In this document: piece after piece, positions 54,160 through 63,450 of the stretch | How the letters are laid out: the number at the start of each line of letters is the position of its first letter | Numbering within the stretch: position 1 is the stretch's first letter | DNA from: Bacteroidales bacterium M8 | GTDB taxonomy: Bacteria > Bacteroidota > Bacteroidia > Bacteroidales > Muribaculaceae | NCBI GenBank assembly: GCA_001689495.1 | Contig: LUJS01000052.1 | Coordinates: 1-64,000, forward strand | Reading direction: 5' to 3' | DNA: 64,000 nucleotides | The notes under the pieces: model-generated | Databases searched by the model: none | What the model saw: the letters and a program-made list of their open reading frames with translations, nothing else | What the model was told of the DNA's origin: nothing | Position numbers and translations under genes: made by a program

Positions 54160-56718
54160 TTAGAAGGAGAAGTGAATCATGAGCCTTATGCCGCTGCGAC
54201 AGGCACCGGGCGTGTTGCGATAAGTGAGACGCCACACATAGTCAAGGCGGAGAATCTTGAACAGATTGTCCACACCCACGCCGGCCTCGAGATAGGGTGT
54301 ATTTGACATGAGCTGAGTGTTGGCAACCGCAGGAAATTCGAAGAGCTCGGGATTTTCCCACGGCCTGTTCTTGTGGCTGAGGTGTCCCCAAAGGCCTCTG
54401 AACAGCAGGGCCTCGCGCAGCTTCAGCCTTTTCACTCCGGGTATCAGATTGAGCAACGCGCCGTTGGCCCAATATGTCAGGTCTATCTGTGCATAAGAGT
54501 CGTTGACGAATTCCATGGGATTCATCAGGGCAAAAGTCTCGATCTGATTGAAGTATGAGAGGTTGGCATTGGGAAGCAGCAGGTCGGGATAGAGCGAGCG
54601 GGTCCACACATGGCCACCCTTGACAAGCGCGTCAAGATAGCCGAAGGCCGAGAACCAGAATCTCTTGTTGAACGACGCCTCGGTCTTGGAGACTGCAAAA
54701 TTGTTCCCGGGAATCCATTTCGGGGCCCATGTGTGACTGAGAGTAAAGACCGGAGCGTCGAAATTGATGGGCAATCGACCGGTCGTCATCTGGAAGAACT
54801 TCTCGCCCGGCGCCCATCTCAGCTCCACAGTGACCGAGTTTGTGGTATAATGTCCGAAACTCCTGCCATAACCGTTGACGAAGGTCATGTATCGCGTAGG
54901 CTCCTGACGCTCGCATTTCAGGCGGGCCGTCACGGAGAGATTATTCTCCATCTCGAGTATGTATTCGAGTTTTGTCACACGGTGATAGAGCATCTGTATG
55001 TCCTCGGCCCTTCGCCACGACAGGAACATATTGTCCTGATTGTTCGTGGTGAAGCTCTGACCCAGCATATTCATGTCATAGAGGTGGGTGGCACGAATTG
55101 AGTGGACGGGGAATTCGCGGGAATGATATTCCTTGTCCCTGAACGAGTATTCTACCTCGGCGCTATACTTCCACTTATGGTCCTTGAATCCGTATGCTGC
55201 ATATCCGCGACCAAACCAGCGCCTCGATAGATTGGCAGTCGTTATGCCTCCGGCCCTGAGTCGCAGACCCTCGACCGAGTTGTGCGAGATGGTCGAGGTG
55301 AGGGGACCGAAATCAAATTTGGAGTTCTTGCCGGTAGTGATATAACCCTTGGAGAATGTCTTTATGATCTTTTCTCCCCAATAATAGAGAGGCACCGAGC
55401 GGAATCGTTCCATCATCCGCTCCATGTTTTTCTCGCCCTCGGCTATCGGCGCCTTGCGGTTGCCTTCCCAATAATCATCGCTCTTGGAATAGGCATCCGG
55501 CGCATATATCTGGTCTATGCCACGGTTGAATATCTTCTGGTCGGGGGCGGGCAGGTAATCGTGGTCGGAATATACGGTCTTGCGCCGTGCATAGAGCCCG
55601 GGGGTGCCGGGCAGGACTTGGGCCACAAGAATCATGTCGTCCATTGTCTTGAGACGAGTGCCGTCGGCATCGCGTCTGTAATCCTGAGTTATGACAAGGT
55701 CCTTGACAAAATTCAGATTTATGTCGTGAGGCACCCTCATCACGATTCGCTTGATGAACATCGTCGAGTCTCCCTCGGGCACGTAAAAACGGCCCGTGAA
55801 TCCCATGGATGCGGGATTGCGGGGTACGAACGTGAGCTCGATGCATCGAACCGAATCGACCGTGACCGTGTCTGTGAGATAGAATTTATAGAAGTCGGGG
55901 GCTATGTGCGACAAGGGGCTGACAAACCGGGTCTGTAGCAGCGTTATGTCGTTCTGATAGACATCAATGTCGCGCAACACATCCTCATAGAGCCTCTGCA
56001 GGCTCTGCCTGTCTATGAACTCGTCCATTCCGCTGTTTCGCAGAGCCCTGACATATTCCTTTTCGGCCTTTGGATCTCGTCTGTGGTGCACGGTGGATGA
56101 TTTTTCCCTAACGGATATATTGAGAATCGGCTTGCCGTCGATGGCCGATGTGTCGAGATATTCCTTGACGAAGTCGAATCTACCGGGCTTCCCTTTTTTG
56201 GCCGAATCCTCCTTGTGCTTGTAATCGTTTATGGCAAGCGTGATTCGCTCGTATTTGTCGTAATTGTAATCCGGATGTATCATGCGTGGGTCATTGCCGT
56301 CTCGCGTGGTGCGTATCCTCTGCATGAACTCTACCGCCGGATTGTTCTTCTTGGAATAATGCTCTTTTTTCGGCTTGGCTATTACGGTGTTGAGCAACAC
56401 GCCCGTAGGATCGAGATTTATGTCAAAACGGACTTTGCCGCTCCTTGTCAGGGGCCCTTTGAGGGTCTTGGTCTCATAACCCATGGCACCGGAACGGATC
56501 GAATCGAAAGAGAGGGCAGTGGTGATGGTATATTTTCCGGCATCGTCGGTGAGCGTGCCACGGTCCGACCCCATGAGCAGGATAGTGGCAAAGGGTATCG
56601 GCTCGTGTGTAGATGCATCCCGCACAGTGCCCGATATGGTGAGGTTATCGGCCGACAGCCTCTGAGCCATTAGGTGGGTGATGATAAATATTGTCGCTAT
56701 TACGGTGCGCAAGCGCAT
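54160..56718 (-). CDS. DUF5686 family protein with carboxypeptidase-like regulatory domain
   Basis: The 852-residue exported protein has a signal peptide (about residues 1-23), a CarboxypepD_reg-like Ig domain (about 25-110: ISGTVRDASTHEPIPFATI), a DUF5686 region starting KPKKEHYSKKNNPAVEFMQRI, and a C-terminal half of amphipathic beta strands resembling an outer-membrane barrel, ending LMIHFSF. DUF5686 proteins are frequent in Bacteroidota outer membranes and have no known function. It is divergent from the CYTH gene. Confidence 0.9.
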   Translation of the reverse strand: MRLRTVIATIFIITHLMAQRLSADNLTISGTVRDASTHEPIPFATILLMGSDRGTLTDDAGKYTITTALSFDSIRSGAMGYETKTLKGPLTRSGKVRFDINLDPTGVLLNTVIAKPKKEHYSKKNNPAVEFMQRIRTTRDGNDPRMIHPDYNYDKYERITLAINDYKHKEDSAKKGKPGRFDFVKEYLDTSAIDGKPILNISVREKSSTVHHRRDPKAEKEYVRALRNSGMDEFIDRQSLQRLYEDVLRDIDVYQNDITLLQTRFVSPLSHIAPDFYKFYLTDTVTVDSVRCIELTFVPRNPASMGFTGRFYVPEGDSTMFIKRIVMRVPHDINLNFVKDLVITQDYRRDADGTRLKTMDDMILVAQVLPGTPGLYARRKTVYSDHDYLPAPDQKIFNRGIDQIYAPDAYSKSDDYWEGNRKAPIAEGEKNMERMMERFRSVPLYYWGEKIIKTFSKGYITTGKNSKFDFGPLTSTISHNSVEGLRLRAGGITTANLSRRWFGRGYAAYGFKDHKWKYSAEVEYSFRDKEYHSREFPVHSIRATHLYDMNMLGQSFTTNNQDNMFLSWRRAEDIQMLYHRVTKLEYILEMENNLSVTARLKCERQEPTRYMTFVNGYGRSFGHYTTNSVTVELRWAPGEKFFQMTTGRLPINFDAPVFTLSHTWAPKWIPGNNFAVSKTEASFNKRFWFSAFGYLDALVKGGHVWTRSLYPDLLLPNANLSYFNQIETFALMNPMEFVNDSYAQIDLTYWANGALLNLIPGVKRLKLREALLFRGLWGHLSHKNRPWENPELFEFPAVANTQLMSNTPYLEAGVGVDNLFKILRLDYVWRLTYRNTPGACRSGIRLMIHFSF

Positions 56719-56737
56719 ATATTTTGTTCTATGGAAA

Positions 56738-56777
56738 TTTGTGTGTGGAAACTCTATTTATTATTTTTGCAAAATTA
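56738..56777. promoter_or_regulatory. face-to-face promoters of the CYTH and DUF5686 genes
   Basis: On the plus strand TTTG (56738-56741), 20 bases, TATTTTTG (56762-56769) fits the consensus exactly for the CYTH gene. On the minus strand TAATTTTG at 56770-56777 fits the -7 box for the DUF5686 gene, with a poor -33. The two -7 boxes abut with no base between, so the two transcripts start inside each other. Confidence 0.7.
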
Positions 56778-56823
56778 CTCAAAATCATTGTAACGACCTT
56801 GATTTTTCATCTCAAACTGTGTT

Positions 56824-57291
56824 ATGGCAAAAGAAATAGAACGTAAATTTCTCGTAAAGGATAACTCATACGCCAAAATGGCCACAAGTTCGCGACCGGT
56901 CAAGCAGGCTTACCTGTCGGTGGCGCCCGCTCCGACAGTCAGGATACGGGTCAGCGGAGACAGGGCTTGGCTAACCATAAAGGGACTTAATCACGGGTTG
57001 GAGCGCGATGAGTGGGAATATCAGATCCCCGTAACGGATGCCGAAGAGATGGCCGCCACCCTTGCAGGCGGTTGGGCCATTGACAAGGTCCGTCATATCG
57101 TCGAATGGGAGGGCCGCAACTGGGAGGTTGACCAATTCAAGGGAAAACTTGAAGGGCTTGTCGTGGCGGAGATCGAAATGGACTCCGCCGACGACAAGCC
57201 TGCGTTACCACCGTTCATAGGACGGGAGATAACGGGAGATCCCAGATATTATAATTCTTCTCTTGCCGAGGCAGAGAATGTTCCCGAATAA
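56824..57291 (+). CDS. CYTH domain protein (triphosphate tunnel metalloenzyme)
   Basis: The 155-residue protein starts MAKEIERKFLV, with the ExExK signature (E4-I-E6-R-K8) of the CYTH/TTM superfamily. Further Arg/Lys/Glu pairs (TVRIRVSGDRAWLTIKG and VAEIEMD) line the tunnel. These enzymes hydrolyse inorganic triphosphate or other triphosphates; some are adenylate cyclases. It is a lone gene with its own promoter, ending 8 bases before the convergent acyl-CoA ligase gene. Confidence 0.93.
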   Translation: MAKEIERKFLVKDNSYAKMATSSRPVKQAYLSVAPAPTVRIRVSGDRAWLTIKGLNHGLERDEWEYQIPVTDAEEMAATLAGGWAIDKVRHIVEWEGRNWEVDQFKGKLEGLVVAEIEMDSADDKPALPPFIGREITGDPRYYNSSLAEAENVPE

Positions 57292-57299
57292 GACCGCTA

Positions 57300-58964
57300 T
57301 CAGTTCTTGTTATAGAGATAGCGTTTGATCGAGCGCTTGGGAGTCTTTTCAAACTCCTCCTCGCGTATTGTGAAACCGTGGACCTGAGAATATGAGGGGA
57401 GATCCGTATTGAGGGTCTTGATATTCTCCTCCATGATCCCCTTGAGGTCTTCGGCCGTTAGATTCTGCGAGGCAGCGCTCTCGAGGTCGGGGAAAATCAG
57501 GGCTGTCAATCGACCGCCGCCCGAATCTATTACGAGACTCTCGCTGACATAGGGTAGGTTGTTCAGCTTGTCCTCAATCTCTTCGGGATAGATATTCTGG
57601 CCCGAAGCACCGAGTATCATGTTCTTGTCTCGACCCCTGATGTATATGAAGCCCTCAGCATCCATATTGCAGATGTCGCCCGTGGTGAGCCATCCATCCT
57701 TGATGGCGGCATCGGTGGCCTCGGGATTCTTGTAGTAACCGAGCATCACGTTGTCGCCCTTGACCTTGAGAACACCGGGAGTCACCGAAGCATCGGGCGA
57801 CTCGATCTTGCCCTCCATGCGGTCGACGATACGTCCGCACGAACCCATGCGATTTTCATTCCAAGGCGCATAGGCAATGAGAGGGCCACATTCGGTCATG
57901 CCGTAGCCCACGGTATAGGGGAACTCGATCCTGCGCAGGAAACTCTCGACATCCCTGTTCAGGCCGGCGCCGCCGATGATGAGCTGTTCGAGATTGCCGC
58001 CAAACGTATCGACGAGTCTCGACTTGACGCGACCGAGCAGCTTGTCGTCGACAAAGGGCACCTTGAGCAGTATCTTCATCAGGGGCTTGTCGAGCAGCGG
58101 GAATACCCTCGTGCGAATAATCTTTTCGATGATCAGCGGCACCACGACGATAAAGCGCGGCTTGACCTGTGCGAATGCGTCGACAAGAATACGGGGCGAG
58201 GGGGTGCGGGTGAGGATATAGATGTGATTGCCGCTCACGAACGGACGCAGCATGTCTATGGTCAGGCCATACATGTGGGCAAGGGGAAGCATACAGACAA
58301 CGCCGTCGCCGGGATTTGAGGGAAGATGATCGTTGCAGAATTTGAGATTCGACCACAACGAACGGCAAGGCAACATCACGCCCTTTGAGAATCCTGTCGA
58401 CCCCGATGTATAAGAAATGAGGCAGAGCTCGTCTCGCGACTCCTTGTAATAACTGATGTTCTCGGGGCTGAAGCGGTCGGGATATTCCTTGCCGAAGAGC
58501 TCGTTGAGATGGGCTCTCGCCTTGTCAAGATCTTTTGAGCGCGAGAACATCAGCGAAAAATCGTGCAGAGAGACCGCTCCTGCCAGCGACGGCATACCGT
58601 CGGGATTGATCGAATCCCAGTGACTCTGATCCATGAATGCCAGTCTAGCGTCGGCGTGGACGACAAGTTGCTGGATGTTGTCAGGCTTGAAGTCGGGGAG
58701 TATGGGCACGATCACGGCGCCATAGGTCACGGTAGCGAGAAACGCCACGCACCACAACGAAGAGTTTTTGCCGCAGAGGGCCACTTTGTCGCCCGGTTTA
58801 ATGCCGGTCTCACGGAATAGGATATGTATCTTGGCGACTTTACGCGCCACATCCTTGTAATTAAGGGTTGAAGGCACGGTGCCGAGATCGCTGAATGCAG
58901 GCCGCTCCCAATACTCGCGAATGGCAGTGGCGATATACTCGTTCAGGCTCTGACAGTCTTTCAT
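57300..58964 (-). CDS. long-chain acyl-CoA ligase (AMP-forming)
   Basis: The 554-residue member of the AMP-binding superfamily activates fatty acids. Motif A3 is in CLISYTSGSTGFSKGVML, the adenylate motif region is GYGMTECGPLIAYAP, A8 is TGDICNMDAEGFIYIRGRDKNMI and a C-terminal lysine lies in TPKRSIKRYLY. The closest relatives are FadD-type long-chain acyl-CoA synthetases, though chain length cannot be read. The start at 58964 (MKDCQSLNEYIA) is preferred to an upstream in-frame start in AT-rich sequence. Confidence 0.88.
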   Translation of the reverse strand: MKDCQSLNEYIATAIREYWERPAFSDLGTVPSTLNYKDVARKVAKIHILFRETGIKPGDKVALCGKNSSLWCVAFLATVTYGAVIVPILPDFKPDNIQQLVVHADARLAFMDQSHWDSINPDGMPSLAGAVSLHDFSLMFSRSKDLDKARAHLNELFGKEYPDRFSPENISYYKESRDELCLISYTSGSTGFSKGVMLPCRSLWSNLKFCNDHLPSNPGDGVVCMLPLAHMYGLTIDMLRPFVSGNHIYILTRTPSPRILVDAFAQVKPRFIVVVPLIIEKIIRTRVFPLLDKPLMKILLKVPFVDDKLLGRVKSRLVDTFGGNLEQLIIGGAGLNRDVESFLRRIEFPYTVGYGMTECGPLIAYAPWNENRMGSCGRIVDRMEGKIESPDASVTPGVLKVKGDNVMLGYYKNPEATDAAIKDGWLTTGDICNMDAEGFIYIRGRDKNMILGASGQNIYPEEIEDKLNNLPYVSESLVIDSGGGRLTALIFPDLESAASQNLTAEDLKGIMEENIKTLNTDLPSYSQVHGFTIREEEFEKTPKRSIKRYLYNKN

Positions 58965-58999
58965 ACAGTTATCGTATTTTATGTTAGAATATTGAATAA

Positions 59000-59030
59000 T
59001 AAACTTACAACAAATCAAACGGTTGTCAAG
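59000..59030 (-). promoter_or_regulatory. probable promoter of the acyl-CoA ligase gene
   Basis: CTTG (59027-59030), 19 bases, TAAGTTTA (59000-59007) on the minus strand; one mismatch in each box. It lies in the short gap between the methyltransferase stop and the ligase start. Confidence 0.5.
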
Positions 59031-59031
59031 T

Positions 59032-60144
59032 TTATGCGTTGTTGTTCGTTATGGGATCGGCCACGATGAGCAGCTTTGCGCCGTCGTGTGATGTAGTGCC
59101 GAAAAGCATCATCCGGCCACCCTCCTTGACCTTGAGTCGCTTGACCAGTTCGGGGGCTGACAGCGGAAAGTTCCTGACCGCGACGTTTATCTTGGGATAC
59201 TCGGTGGCGACGGTCTTGACATTCCGTTTGTCGAACGGATGTATGGCGACTATCCTGTATGCCTCGCCCGGAAAATCCGCCGGGACGGATTCGGCAAAAA
59301 ACAGATGCGAGAACGGATGGAGCTTGACGGCATTGTCTATGGATGCGGTGCCACCGCCCTTCATGACTGCGGGATATGGCTGGAACAGTATGTCGCCGGG
59401 GAGGGGTGTACCGAATTTCTGTGTCACGCCTTCGCGGACTACGAATTCGCCGTGACCCAGAGTCACACATCTGACCCTGCCGGCCTGACATCCGGCTCCC
59501 AAACAGAACAGCACCTCCTTGCATTCTCTGGTCGTGCCGACCACCGAGGTCTCGGCGCCGTATTCATTCAGCTCGCCGACATTTATCATCGGAGATGCCT
59601 TGATGACCAGAAGGTCGCACTTGAGGGTAAGAAGTTCGATATGCTTCAGGACATCCGGATGGCAGTCTTTCAGCGTGAAGTGTCTTCCGGTATTGTCGCG
59701 CCTTGCCGGGTCTATGAAAATCACGTCGAACTTTCGGTCCGAATCCATCAGCCACTCTACACTGTTAGCCTCGACAACCTCGACAGCGTCATCAAGGTCA
59801 AGCGCCTTGACATTGTGCCTGAGCACCTCTGCCGTATGCGGCTCAATCTCGACAGCCGTGACATGGCAGCCTTTTCGGGCCATGGCAAAGGCATCGACTC
59901 CAAGTCCGGCAGTCATGTCAAGCACAGTGCATCCGGGCTTGACAAGCGAGGCGTGATAATCGGCCGCAGCCTCTGACGTGGACATTTCGGCCACCGCAAG
60001 AGAGGGGAAGCGAAAATCGGCACAACCGAGCAGACGGGGCAGCTTCTTGGCAGTCTTTTCCCGACATTCGGCTTGAAGTATCTCATCCATCCTGACGGGG
60101 TCGCCGTGATATTTCAGTCGCAGTCGGGCATAGTCCGCGCTCAT
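59032..60144 (-). CDS. class I SAM-dependent methyltransferase with THUMP-like domain
   Basis: The 370-residue protein has a Rossmann methyltransferase core: VLDMTAGLGVDAFAMA (motif I), VEIEPHTAEVLRHN and the FDVIFIDPARRDN motif IV, in which DPAR resembles DPPY/DPPR motifs of base methyltransferases. A C-terminal THUMP-like domain (VAVRNFPLSAPELVKRLKVKEGG) ends it. The family acts on RNA in general, but its substrate is unknown. It overlaps tsaB by 4 bases (ATGA), so the two are coupled. Confidence 0.87.
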   Translation of the reverse strand: MSADYARLRLKYHGDPVRMDEILQAECREKTAKKLPRLLGCADFRFPSLAVAEMSTSEAAADYHASLVKPGCTVLDMTAGLGVDAFAMARKGCHVTAVEIEPHTAEVLRHNVKALDLDDAVEVVEANSVEWLMDSDRKFDVIFIDPARRDNTGRHFTLKDCHPDVLKHIELLTLKCDLLVIKASPMINVGELNEYGAETSVVGTTRECKEVLFCLGAGCQAGRVRCVTLGHGEFVVREGVTQKFGTPLPGDILFQPYPAVMKGGGTASIDNAVKLHPFSHLFFAESVPADFPGEAYRIVAIHPFDKRNVKTVATEYPKINVAVRNFPLSAPELVKRLKVKEGGRMMLFGTTSHDGAKLLIVADPITNNNA

Positions 60145-60845
60145 CGTTCTATGACGCTGTTTTTGGGCTTGGTGGCCTGAAAGTCCTTGATGTAGTTGGG
60201 CACACTATAGGCGGTGTCAATGAAATCTCTCTGCGAGTAGGCTCTCTCTGACAGCGCTATCATGTCTACTGCCAGCGGAACGATGTCGGGTACGAAAACC
60301 GCATTTCCCGCCTTTATCACATCCTTTGCCTTGTCGCTGCCGTTGCCGAAGAACAGCACGGGCCGACCCTGCGAAAGCACTTCTGAATATGAATTCTCGT
60401 CAAGTATGAGAGACTGCTGGGGCATCAGGGCCTCAAGGGCGAAATCGTAGGCCGCCGTATAGACCTCCATGCGCCTTGCATCGACCATCGGGACGAAAAT
60501 CTCCTCGCCGGTAAGCGAGTCGGACGAGAACATCACCTGACACGTCATCAGCTTGAGAGTATCCACACCGATCAGAGGCACACCGAGTGCATAGGCAAGA
60601 CCTTTGGCCTCGGAGAGTCCGATGCGGAGACCGGTATAGCTGCCGGGGCCCATGGACACGGCTACGGCCTCGACCTGCATCTCGCGGTCGGCGGCGAAAT
60701 CAAGGCAATGTTTTATGAAATCACTGAGCGATGACGCATGGTTGCGTCCGTTCATTTCCTCGCGGTGCGACAACACCATGCCCTCGGCCGTCAATGCGAC
60801 GGAACACGCGGTCGAGGATGTCTCGATGTTGAGTATGACTGCCAT
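60141..60845 (-). CDS. tsaB: tRNA threonylcarbamoyladenosine biosynthesis protein TsaB
   Basis: TsaB is part of the TsaBDE complex that makes t6A at position 37 of ANN-decoding tRNAs. The 234-residue protein has the ASKHA fold with ILNIETSSTACSVAL at the start and AVSMGPGSYTGLRIGLSEAKGLA, the family signature. It lacks the metal site of TsaD, as usual. It overlaps the methyltransferase by 4 bases, and folK lies 38 bases upstream. Confidence 0.95.
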   Translation of the reverse strand: MAVILNIETSSTACSVALTAEGMVLSHREEMNGRNHASSLSDFIKHCLDFAADREMQVEAVAVSMGPGSYTGLRIGLSEAKGLAYALGVPLIGVDTLKLMTCQVMFSSDSLTGEEIFVPMVDARRMEVYTAAYDFALEALMPQQSLILDENSYSEVLSQGRPVLFFGNGSDKAKDVIKAGNAVFVPDIVPLAVDMIALSERAYSQRDFIDTAYSVPNYIKDFQATKPKNSVIER

Positions 60846-60883
60846 AAGATGTGATGGGTGAGTGTTTTTTTCAGACTTTATGT

Positions 60884-61285
60884 TTATTCTTCCTGATAGG
60901 TACCCTTGGCAAGAAGCTCGCGGTAGCCTACATTGAAATAATGGCGCTCGAAATCCTTGGGGCGCTCGATTCTCGAATCCCAGATGACCAGATCAAGGTC
61001 GATGGGTATGACACCTTCGAGGGTCTTGACCTGCGTGCGTCCATGCAGGGCCTCCCAGTCCTTTAGATGCCTGACGAGGTCTTCCTGACTTATCGGCGAA
61101 AGGCCATAGATTACCTCGTTCAGATAAGGCTTATCCTTGCCATTGAAAGCTTCGGACTCGTAGACAGACGATACCGAGCATTTGTGCAGTATGCTGCAGA
61201 TATACTCGGTGGCCTGAGTTATCTGATATTCGCGGTCGACAGTATTGCTGCCGAGGCCGATGGTACAGGGGGTGAACTGATCCAT
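60884..61285 (-). CDS. folK: HPPK, 2-amino-4-hydroxy-6-hydroxymethyldihydropteridine diphosphokinase (short form)
   Basis: HPPK makes the pyrophosphate donor for folate synthesis. The 133-residue product from ATG 61285 is shorter than E. coli HPPK (159). Motifs are the IGLGSN start (9-14), the TLEGVIPIDLDLVIWD stretch carrying the metal-binding pair D96 and D98, and the YFNVGYRELL end. The GPR tripeptide that normally precedes the DxD pair is replaced by VIP, so the usual catalytic Arg is absent. The function is therefore likely but less sure. It lies between tex and tsaB, on the same strand. Confidence 0.72.
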   Translation of the reverse strand: MDQFTPCTIGLGSNTVDREYQITQATEYICSILHKCSVSSVYESEAFNGKDKPYLNEVIYGLSPISQEDLVRHLKDWEALHGRTQVKTLEGVIPIDLDLVIWDSRIERPKDFERHYFNVGYRELLAKGTYQEE

Positions 61286-61311
61286 ATTGAGGGGGATTTG
61301 ATGAGAATCAT

Positions 61312-63450
61312 TTATGATTGGGGCACTCCCTTCATGGTGAGTGCGATTCGGCCTCTGGCCGTGTCGACGTCGATGACGCGGACTCGGACGGTCTGTCCGA
61401 TACGGACCACGTCTGCCGGCGAGGATATGAACTGGTCGCTGAGCTGGGAGATATGTACGAGTCCGTTCTCCTTCATACCGAGATCGACAAATACTCCGAA
61501 GGCGGTGATGTTGTTGACCTTGCCGCTGAGTTCCTGACCGAGATGCAGATCCTCGATAGTGCGGGTCTGGTCGTCGAAGACCGGCTCCTCTATTGTCTCG
61601 CGGGGGTCTCGTCCCGGTTTCTCGAGCTCGAGTACAATATCCGTGAGGGTGGGGAGGCCGACATCCTTGGTGACATACTTGTCGAGCTCTATATTGTGCA
61701 ACAGGTTTCTGTCGCGCGACAAGCGCACCACATCGGCATTGACATCCTTGGCCATCTTCTCGACAAGAGCATAGCGTTCGGGGTGTACTCCGGTGTTGTC
61801 CAGAGGATTGGCGCTGCCGGGAATACGCAGGAATCCGGCGCACTGTGTGAATGCCTTCTCGCCCATGCGAGCGACCTTCATTAGCTCGCCTCGAGTGGCA
61901 AAGGGACCGTTCTCGTCGCGATACTTGACGATATTGGCAGCAAGTGCGGGACCAATGCCCGACACGTATGACAGAAGCTGGCGCGAAGCAGTATTGACAT
62001 TGACACCCACCGAGTTGACGCAGCTCTCGACGACATAGTCAAGGGATTCCTTCAGCTTGTTCTGATCAACGTCGTGCTGATACTGTCCGACACCGATGCT
62101 CTTGGGGTCTATCTTGACGAGCTCGGCCAGCGGATCAAGCAACCTGCGGCCTATGGAAACCGCGCCGCGCACCGTCACGTCCTGATTGGGAAATTCCTCG
62201 CGGGCTACATCCGAGGCCGAATATATCGAGGCCCCGTTTTCATTGACGGTATATATCTGGACCTTGCGGGGAAAGATGACATCTCTCAGGAATCGTTCTG
62301 TCTCGCGTCCGGCGGTACCGTTGCCGACAGCAATGGCGTCGATGCGATAGCGGTCCACCATATAGCAGAGAGTATCGGCCGCACCGACAAAATCGTTTGC
62401 CGGCGGGGTGGGGTACACGACCTGATGCTCGAGCAGCATGCCCTGTTCGTCGAGAGCCACGACCTTGCAGCCCGTCCTGTATCCGGGATCTATTGCAAGC
62501 ACGCGCTTGCGGCCCAGCGGGGCGGCAAGCAACAGCTGCCTCACGTTATCTGCAAAAAGCTGTATGGCCGAGGTATCGCTTTTCTCTTTTGTCAGGGCAG
62601 CGATTTCGGTTTCTATCGACGGCCTCATGAGACGCTTGTATCCATCCTTGACAGCCGCCTTGACGACATCCGCAACCTCGGGCGACGCCGTAGGACGTAC
62701 GAACATTCTGTTCAGGCGGTCTATCATCTCGTCATCGTCGATGCCTATGCTGACTCTGAGAATGCCTTCCTCCTCGCCGCGACGCATGGCAAGATAGCGA
62801 TGCGAAGTGCATGTGCGCAACGGCTCGGAAAAGTCAAAATATATCTGATAGTTGGCGCCATCCTTTTCCTTGCCTTTTATGACCTTTGAAGTAATCACCG
62901 CAGAACGCTGGAAACGCGATCTGACGATGCCACGGGCCTTTTCGCTCTCGTTGACCCATTCGGCAATTATATCCGAGGCACCGGCTATGGCCGCGGCGGT
63001 ATCGCCGTCTTTTGCAAACTTTCGGGCGGCATCCGCGGGATCCGAAAGTGTCTGCGACATTATCATCTTGGCCAAAGGCTCGTAACCGGCCGCTTTTGCA
63101 GCTTGGGCTCTGGTATTGCGTTTGGGCTTATAGGGCAGGTAGAGGTCCTCGAGGGCGACAGGGTCGAGAATCTCCTCGATTTTTGCATCGAGTTCCTCGG
63201 TCAACGCATTTTGCTCCTTGATGATGCCTCGGATATATTCCTTGCGCTTGTCGAGTTCGGCAAGTTCCTGATGACGTTTCATCACTGCATGCACGGTCAC
63301 CTCGTCCATGGCACCCGTCGCTTCCTTGCGATAGCGGGAAATGAAAGGGACAGTGGCACCTTCGTCAAGCAGCCTCAGACAGGCGGCTACATGTTTGCGC
63401 AAATGTGTGCCCAGTTCTTTGGTAATGATGTTGGCGTGTACGTTGACCAT
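61312..63450 (-). CDS. tex: Tex-family RNA-binding transcription accessory protein
   Basis: The 712-residue protein has the complete Tex layout: N-terminal helical part with VPFISRYRKEATGAMDE, a YqgF/RuvX nuclease-like domain (LAIDPGYRTGCKVVALD), helix-hairpin-helix motifs (YVSGIGPALAANIVKYR) and a C-terminal S1 domain (QELSGKVNNITAFGVFVDLGMKENGLVHISQLSD). Tex relates to transcription and RNA turnover and is required for toxin expression in Bordetella. Its ATG overlaps the metallophosphoesterase stop by one base (TAATG), so the two are coupled. folK follows after 26 bases. Confidence 0.95.
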   Translation of the reverse strand: MVNVHANIITKELGTHLRKHVAACLRLLDEGATVPFISRYRKEATGAMDEVTVHAVMKRHQELAELDKRKEYIRGIIKEQNALTEELDAKIEEILDPVALEDLYLPYKPKRNTRAQAAKAAGYEPLAKMIMSQTLSDPADAARKFAKDGDTAAAIAGASDIIAEWVNESEKARGIVRSRFQRSAVITSKVIKGKEKDGANYQIYFDFSEPLRTCTSHRYLAMRRGEEEGILRVSIGIDDDEMIDRLNRMFVRPTASPEVADVVKAAVKDGYKRLMRPSIETEIAALTKEKSDTSAIQLFADNVRQLLLAAPLGRKRVLAIDPGYRTGCKVVALDEQGMLLEHQVVYPTPPANDFVGAADTLCYMVDRYRIDAIAVGNGTAGRETERFLRDVIFPRKVQIYTVNENGASIYSASDVAREEFPNQDVTVRGAVSIGRRLLDPLAELVKIDPKSIGVGQYQHDVDQNKLKESLDYVVESCVNSVGVNVNTASRQLLSYVSGIGPALAANIVKYRDENGPFATRGELMKVARMGEKAFTQCAGFLRIPGSANPLDNTGVHPERYALVEKMAKDVNADVVRLSRDRNLLHNIELDKYVTKDVGLPTLTDIVLELEKPGRDPRETIEEPVFDDQTRTIEDLHLGQELSGKVNNITAFGVFVDLGMKENGLVHISQLSDQFISSPADVVRIGQTVRVRVIDVDTARGRIALTMKGVPQS

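Noticed and set aside
60884..61843. 319-residue reading of folK with a long N-terminal extension
   Set aside because: The extension is an out-of-frame translation of tex DNA rich in Arg and Gln. HPPK similarity begins at the ATG at 61285.
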